From Leuctra nigra (Eukaryota; Arthropoda; Insecta; Plecoptera; Leuctridae), in NCBI GenBank assembly GCA_934045905.1, contig OW203768.1:29913060-29977059 (forward strand): a DNA stretch of 64,000 nucleotides, given 5' to 3'. The position numbers and the translations under genes are program-made. How positions within the stretch are numbered: the first letter of the stretch is position 1; each line of letters opens with the position of its first letter. The notes under the pieces were generated by a model that saw nothing but the letters and a program-made list of their open reading frames with translations, did not search any database and had not been told where the DNA came from. This document shows, in pieces, positions 59,018 through 64,000 of this stretch.

Positions 59018-59800
59018 CTTCTTGCAGAGTTAGTAAGAGTCCTGCTTATGTACAGGAATCACGGTGTATGGTAGTTGCATTACTCTGGTTGCTAGGCAAC
59101 AAACCTCAATATTGTTTATTTTGCTGGGATTTTGCAGGGTCTTATAAAATTGCAGTCAATTTTATAAAAATTTAATAGTATTTTTATTTTGTAATATAGT
59201 TGCGAAAGAAAGATATAATATAAAGAAATACAAAACTGGTATCAAATAAGCTAACGAAATTAAACCAAGAACGCTATTGATTACTTATTACATATTTATT
59301 GGAAGCATCTATCCTCCAGTTAGATATTGGTCCGTGTTGACGTCAGATGACACTGACATGCTGCAAGAGATGCGTGGGATGGGGTTTAGAAAAATGCGGA
59401 AGGCATTTGAGCAATTACATGCATTTTGTGTACAAAATGTTGTGATATAAGAGATCAATACTAAATCTAAAGTATTAAATCCATGATCAAATCAATATTA
59501 AATTCCTTTCAAACTTTCAACATTTCTTAAGCAACTGTAAGTGCTTTGCACTTTGGGTTCTCGGGCATAACTCAAGTATTTATTCAAGGTAAATATCCAT
59601 CGGATCACAAATTGGACCAATACTAATCACCATAGTTAGTGAATTAATTTAACAAAATGTACTAAGAAATATACCCATTTGCAAAGAATTGCTGAATACA
59701 ACCTCTCACTACAGAAAATTCTACAAAATTCTATTGTAAGAATATAGGTTTACCATGATGTAATATTTTCAATTACATGAAAATTATAAATAGTGCTTGC
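59018..59800. other. AT-rich intergenic DNA, no gene seen
   Basis: No recognised feature. The first bases after the array repeat gcagagttag from the satellite. Confidence 0.4.
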
Positions 59801-59821
59801 ACCCCCCCCCCCCCTCCCCTC

Positions 59822-59902
<81 letters not shown>
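59801..59902. repeat. Poly-C then (CT)n microsatellite
   Basis: A C run (about 59802-59814) and C/T-mixed sequence lead into about 78 bp of pure CT repeats from 59825 to 59902. Confidence 0.95.
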
Positions 59903-59903
<1 letters not shown>

Positions 59904-62900
59904 ACGTACGGTCGCTAAACGTCCCCAACGCTATGGGGAATCTCAATAACTTCTATCTTTGCACTATCAAAACCCCAGCAGCGTTTCCGTGACGGTGGCT
60001 CGGTAGGTAACGAAGAAATTAAAATGTCTCAACATTTTATTACAGGCGACATTAATTTCGGGATTGTTTTGACTTTATTTATATTTTCAAAACAGTGTGT
60101 GCATGTTATGTGATGAATATACTGGCGGAAGGTAGATAATGTTTCCTTTTAACTGTATATACCTATACTATATTATAGTATATTTTTATTATTGTACCAG
60201 TACCGACATTCGTTTAAAACGAGATTGTCTCTCAGACACATTTCGTTACTCGCGCTTTAGTTTATGTATTCTTTTCAGTCCTTGTATGTACAGACAAAAC
60301 CGTTCCTCCAATCTATCAGAAATTTGGCACTTATAAATTCTTATCAATTATGAATTTGTAAAGAAATGATCTGATTGGTTGGAGAGTTACAATGAACCAT
60401 ACCTATCCACTCAATTAGACATTTTGCTAGTTGATTGAGACAATCAATTCGAGACTGTCTAATTTGCATGTCCATGCCAAAGTATATTGTGCAAATCAAG
60501 TTAGTCTTAGTCATTCAGATATAAATTTATAATTTAAAAAATTAAAAAATAATATATTTATAATTATTTCGAAAAAAAACGAAGTCAATGTTTTCAAGAC
60601 ACGTGTACCTATTTTATTTGTCTATTCAACAACTTACAAATATTTCAGTGTCAATCCATAAGTCCCATTGCCGACATTTTTATCATCACTACCAGAAACA
60701 TTACTGATGTTTTACAGCGGACAGTGGAGATGTAAAAGTGGGTTCGGTTTGACGATCAGAGCTGACAAAAACTACACAACTACGGCATTATTATTACACA
60801 TGGGGTTAATTTAGAATAAGGGATGAATTGTATCTGCGAAGGGATGAAAGACCATGCATATTATTTACGAGATATTTTTATTAGACTTTTATATAAGAAA
60901 ATATTTTATGTTTTATTTAAAAATAGGACCCCGTTGGGATAAGAGACTGTAATATATAAGGTACGTCTTTCTGAATATCCTTTGCCTCCCACCCTTACGT
61001 TGACACAAAACAATAAATATTCTCAGTCACAGTACTTATTCAAATTAACTCCTAGAAAGAAGGCGGGGGACATAATTGTCTTGAACAAAAATTGAGAATG
61101 TAGTATAATAATATTATATTGTATAATGTCTGCAGAAAACAAGTTGTAGGATAAGTATATTTATCTGTTCTTGTAGATCTTTGGTCATAAACCAAGTGAG
61201 GCTGTGTTAAACTGTTGACTGAGACCTAGCAGGTAAATGCACACTAGTAAAGCGGATCTCGAAATAGAGATATCATAATTAACATAAGAACATCCGGTTT
61301 TTGCCAAGTGTTGGGGTTTGGAAATTACAACACTGCGGCGTTCATTGGTAAGAGAGATTTATTTTCATGGCGGTGGTTTTTATGTGGTCGATCGTAAGTT
61401 AGGTTTTGGTCAAATTGTAATGGTGTTATGGAAACATACATGTATCGTATCTATAAAGAATTTATGATTTGAGTAAACATTTATTGAAATTAATGTTCTT
61501 GTACTGGTTAGTGATTTTGATGCCTTCAGAAGAATGTGCAATGCAATAGTGATGGGATTTATTTATGATTTTCGTATTGGGAAACTTTTCCATTTGCTAA
61601 ATTAAAATTAAATATATAGGCACAGGAACTTCCCAATATCCTTCATTGACCATCAATATTTTCAATTCCATCCTTCAGAGTCCGAATAATGAAATTTGTA
61701 AATGAATATGAAATCTGTAAATATTGTATCGCTTGAAATCTATTAATTTAGTTTAAAATCTATAAATATTCCTATAAATAATGTATAGTAAAACTTTTTG
61801 CATTCTTCCTAATAAGACGTCTCCTGTTTTTGGTTGAGAATTATGCAGTTCTGATCAAGAAAATATCGTGTCATTAACATTTTAAAATCATTGTTAGTGA
61901 GATAGTACAGATAAACAAACTTCCTATATACAAAAGTGCGTGAAACATCTTTGAATTGATTGCATCTATCAGATAGTAGTCAGACTTGGAATTACACTGT
62001 CTAAATATAAAATCTACACTCACATGAAATACAAATAATATTGTTATCAAAATGCCCATCAAATGCAGTTAGTACTCTAACAAAAAATCAAATTATGATA
62101 GATCGGTCAATAGACAAAAATGTATTTATTTTCACAGGCGAAATGTCTAAATTGCATTCAGGCATCGAACTCTGTTCACAATGATTTGGCTTGCAATAAG
62201 TTCACCATTGAATCATGCAAAACGTAGCCAAGGAACTGTCAAAGAAGTTATCTCCAATCAAATAGCAACAATAGACCGCATCTGCGTCCAAACATTCTTT
62301 AATAAGACTATTTAATAAACATAACAAAGCAACAATAAATCAGGAACTCTACCGAACTGACTTCTGTTCAAAATAATAAAAGGAAAAAATAGTTTTAAGA
62401 ATAAATAATTCTGTTTCTATGACATCATTGCCAGCGATGCCTTTGTGTGCAAATGTTCATGCAGTTTGGTTTTGGAGTTGGAATCAGGATGGTGATCTTG
62501 GAATTAAAGATATTATACAGGCACACATAGAGTCACATTAATATTCACAGTAATTCCCATGCATTAACTTCTGCTAATGCCAGAAATCATTGAGAATTTT
62601 GTGTACATTGAATAATGGATTTGATAATAATGTTTTAAAACATGATGACTAAATTAGTTTTTACAAGTAAATGTATATACTAAAATTAAAATTATTCATG
62701 AATAATAACATGTAACAGACATTTTGAACATATTTTGAGCAACTGAAGGAGAATTTTGAGCAGTTTTTCATTTCCTAGAAAGTCTAGGAAAAAAAATATA
62801 TTTTCAGTTATTACATTGATCACTATTCCAAAAACATGGGACTGTTATTTTCTATTCTATTGTTCTATAAACTTGATAACTTAATATTTAAAAAAAAAAC

Positions 62901-64000
62901 ATATTGGCATTCAATGACTTATTTTTTTCTTCCCAATAGCAAATAATATATCTAAATATAATATTTTTTTGTAAAAACTACATCATTAAAAAAATAACAA
63001 TAGGTAATAGGAACTTTTATTTATCTAATAAAGTTTTATTATATTATGTATTATTAAAAAAAAAGTTAAAAATTACATAACGAATGAATAGAGTGAAAAC
63101 CAAATCCTCTTGGTAATGGTTGTAGTTGAAATCAGAGCTCGCCACTAACCCCACCGTGTCTCCAGTATTCCTCAGCATCACGATAACCGCATTAACGTCG
63201 AATCCATGCTTTATTCCCTCGTCTCTACTTGTTTATGAGATGACTTGGGGTTTTGTCAACCAGCCCAGTGCATGGCCCAGTCACTGCAATGTTATTTAAT
63301 GCGACACAGACAATGCATACTTCATCATATCGCATACACGCTTATATTTATTAGCAACAGGATTTACTACTGGATACTTTATAGTTTAGTAGACCTTGAA
63401 TGGTGAAAAATTTTGTCTGGATGATTTTTTTTGTGTCTTGGTGTTCTGACTGTCGAGACAAACTGTTCCACTGATCGACCTGAAATTTGGTACACCTTTT
63501 ATCTTACACACATGGAACGGGTTCACAAACTTTTTGCGATTGTAATTTTTCTATAAGTTACTTTCAATTGTTTAAATTTTTTCCTGAAGATCAATGAATA
63601 TTGGTGAAAATATTGAATTTTTAAATAAAGATTGTGAACCAATCCAAACTTACATTTGGAAGACATAAAGATGAAAATATAGCTACTTAATTCATAATTT
63701 ACCTGCAAGAAATTTTAACAAAGAAGAGTAAATATAAGATGTTTCACCGACAATTTTTGAAATTTTATATTTATTCTTCCAATTTTACCTCCTCTTTATT
63801 TTTTCTGATTTATCTATATTTTAAAAGGTTTGAAGCAAGAGTCATAATATTTGTATATTATGTTAAGAAACTTGACCTCTTTCATTTGCATTGATCTGTG
63901 ATTTAGTTGTAATAAATGAAAACATAACTTCTTATTAGGTTTAATAAACTAATCTTCCAGTCACAGAGTACAAGCGATGTGTTCAAGATGTTTTCTAGTA
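59903..64000. other. AT-rich intergenic DNA, no supported gene
   Basis: About 4.1 kb of AT-rich DNA. Short frames lack domains. A motif shared with the mobile elements (tgatcgacctgaaatttggt) lies near 63472-63491, possibly a relic repeat. Confidence 0.4.

Overview
This window is repeat-dominated nuclear DNA from an animal, most likely an insect. Evidence from the sequence: AT-rich background, tRNA-derived SINEs with target-site duplications, Helitron-like and hAT-type elements, MITEs, and long tandem arrays, with no prokaryotic gene organisation. One interspersed repeat (called R here) resembles repeats I associate with planthopper (Hemiptera) assemblies; that is memory, not a search result. 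A 200-N assembly gap lies at 8476-8675.

Layout. 1-6860: AT-rich DNA with two tRNA-derived SINEs (1242-1541, 4907-5083) and an R repeat (2735-3530). 6862-8475: a 62-63 bp minisatellite running into the gap. 9072-12973: a small MITE, an R repeat, the only convincing protein gene (10557-12209, a RING-finger protein with a long proline/serine repeat tail), then an R repeat in the opposite orientation. 13116-23206: a cluster of one Helitron-like family (HLE), with copies inserted inside other copies. 23907-25140: a 35-bp GC-rich minisatellite. 25342-34898: dispersed repeats, two or three further SINEs, a CT microsatellite, and a hAT-type MITE nested in another repeat. 35172-39734: an inverted-repeat element interrupted by an HLE copy that is itself interrupted by a SINE. 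42107-43430: a compact, complete-looking HLE copy. 44553-59017: about 102 head-to-tail copies of a 142-bp GC-rich satellite with multi-kilobase duplicated blocks. 59018-64000: AT-rich DNA with a CT microsatellite and no supported gene.

Most notable: (1) the HLE family has 5' A|(T)CC termini, a hairpin followed by CTAG at the 3' end, an internal inverted copy of its 5' block, and a variable cargo slot between the two blocks; (2) its 3' half carries repeated modules combining YY1-like, ETS-like and CRE-like motifs; (3) the 13-22 kb cluster resolves into self-nested full-length copies of about 2.35 kb, with one more 3' half than 5' half; (4) the 142-bp satellite carries 2,556-bp and 3,973-bp higher-order periods. 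No rRNA, CRISPR array or functional tRNA gene is supported, and no transposase, Rep/helicase or reverse transcriptase domain was recognised, so all mobile elements here look non-autonomous.
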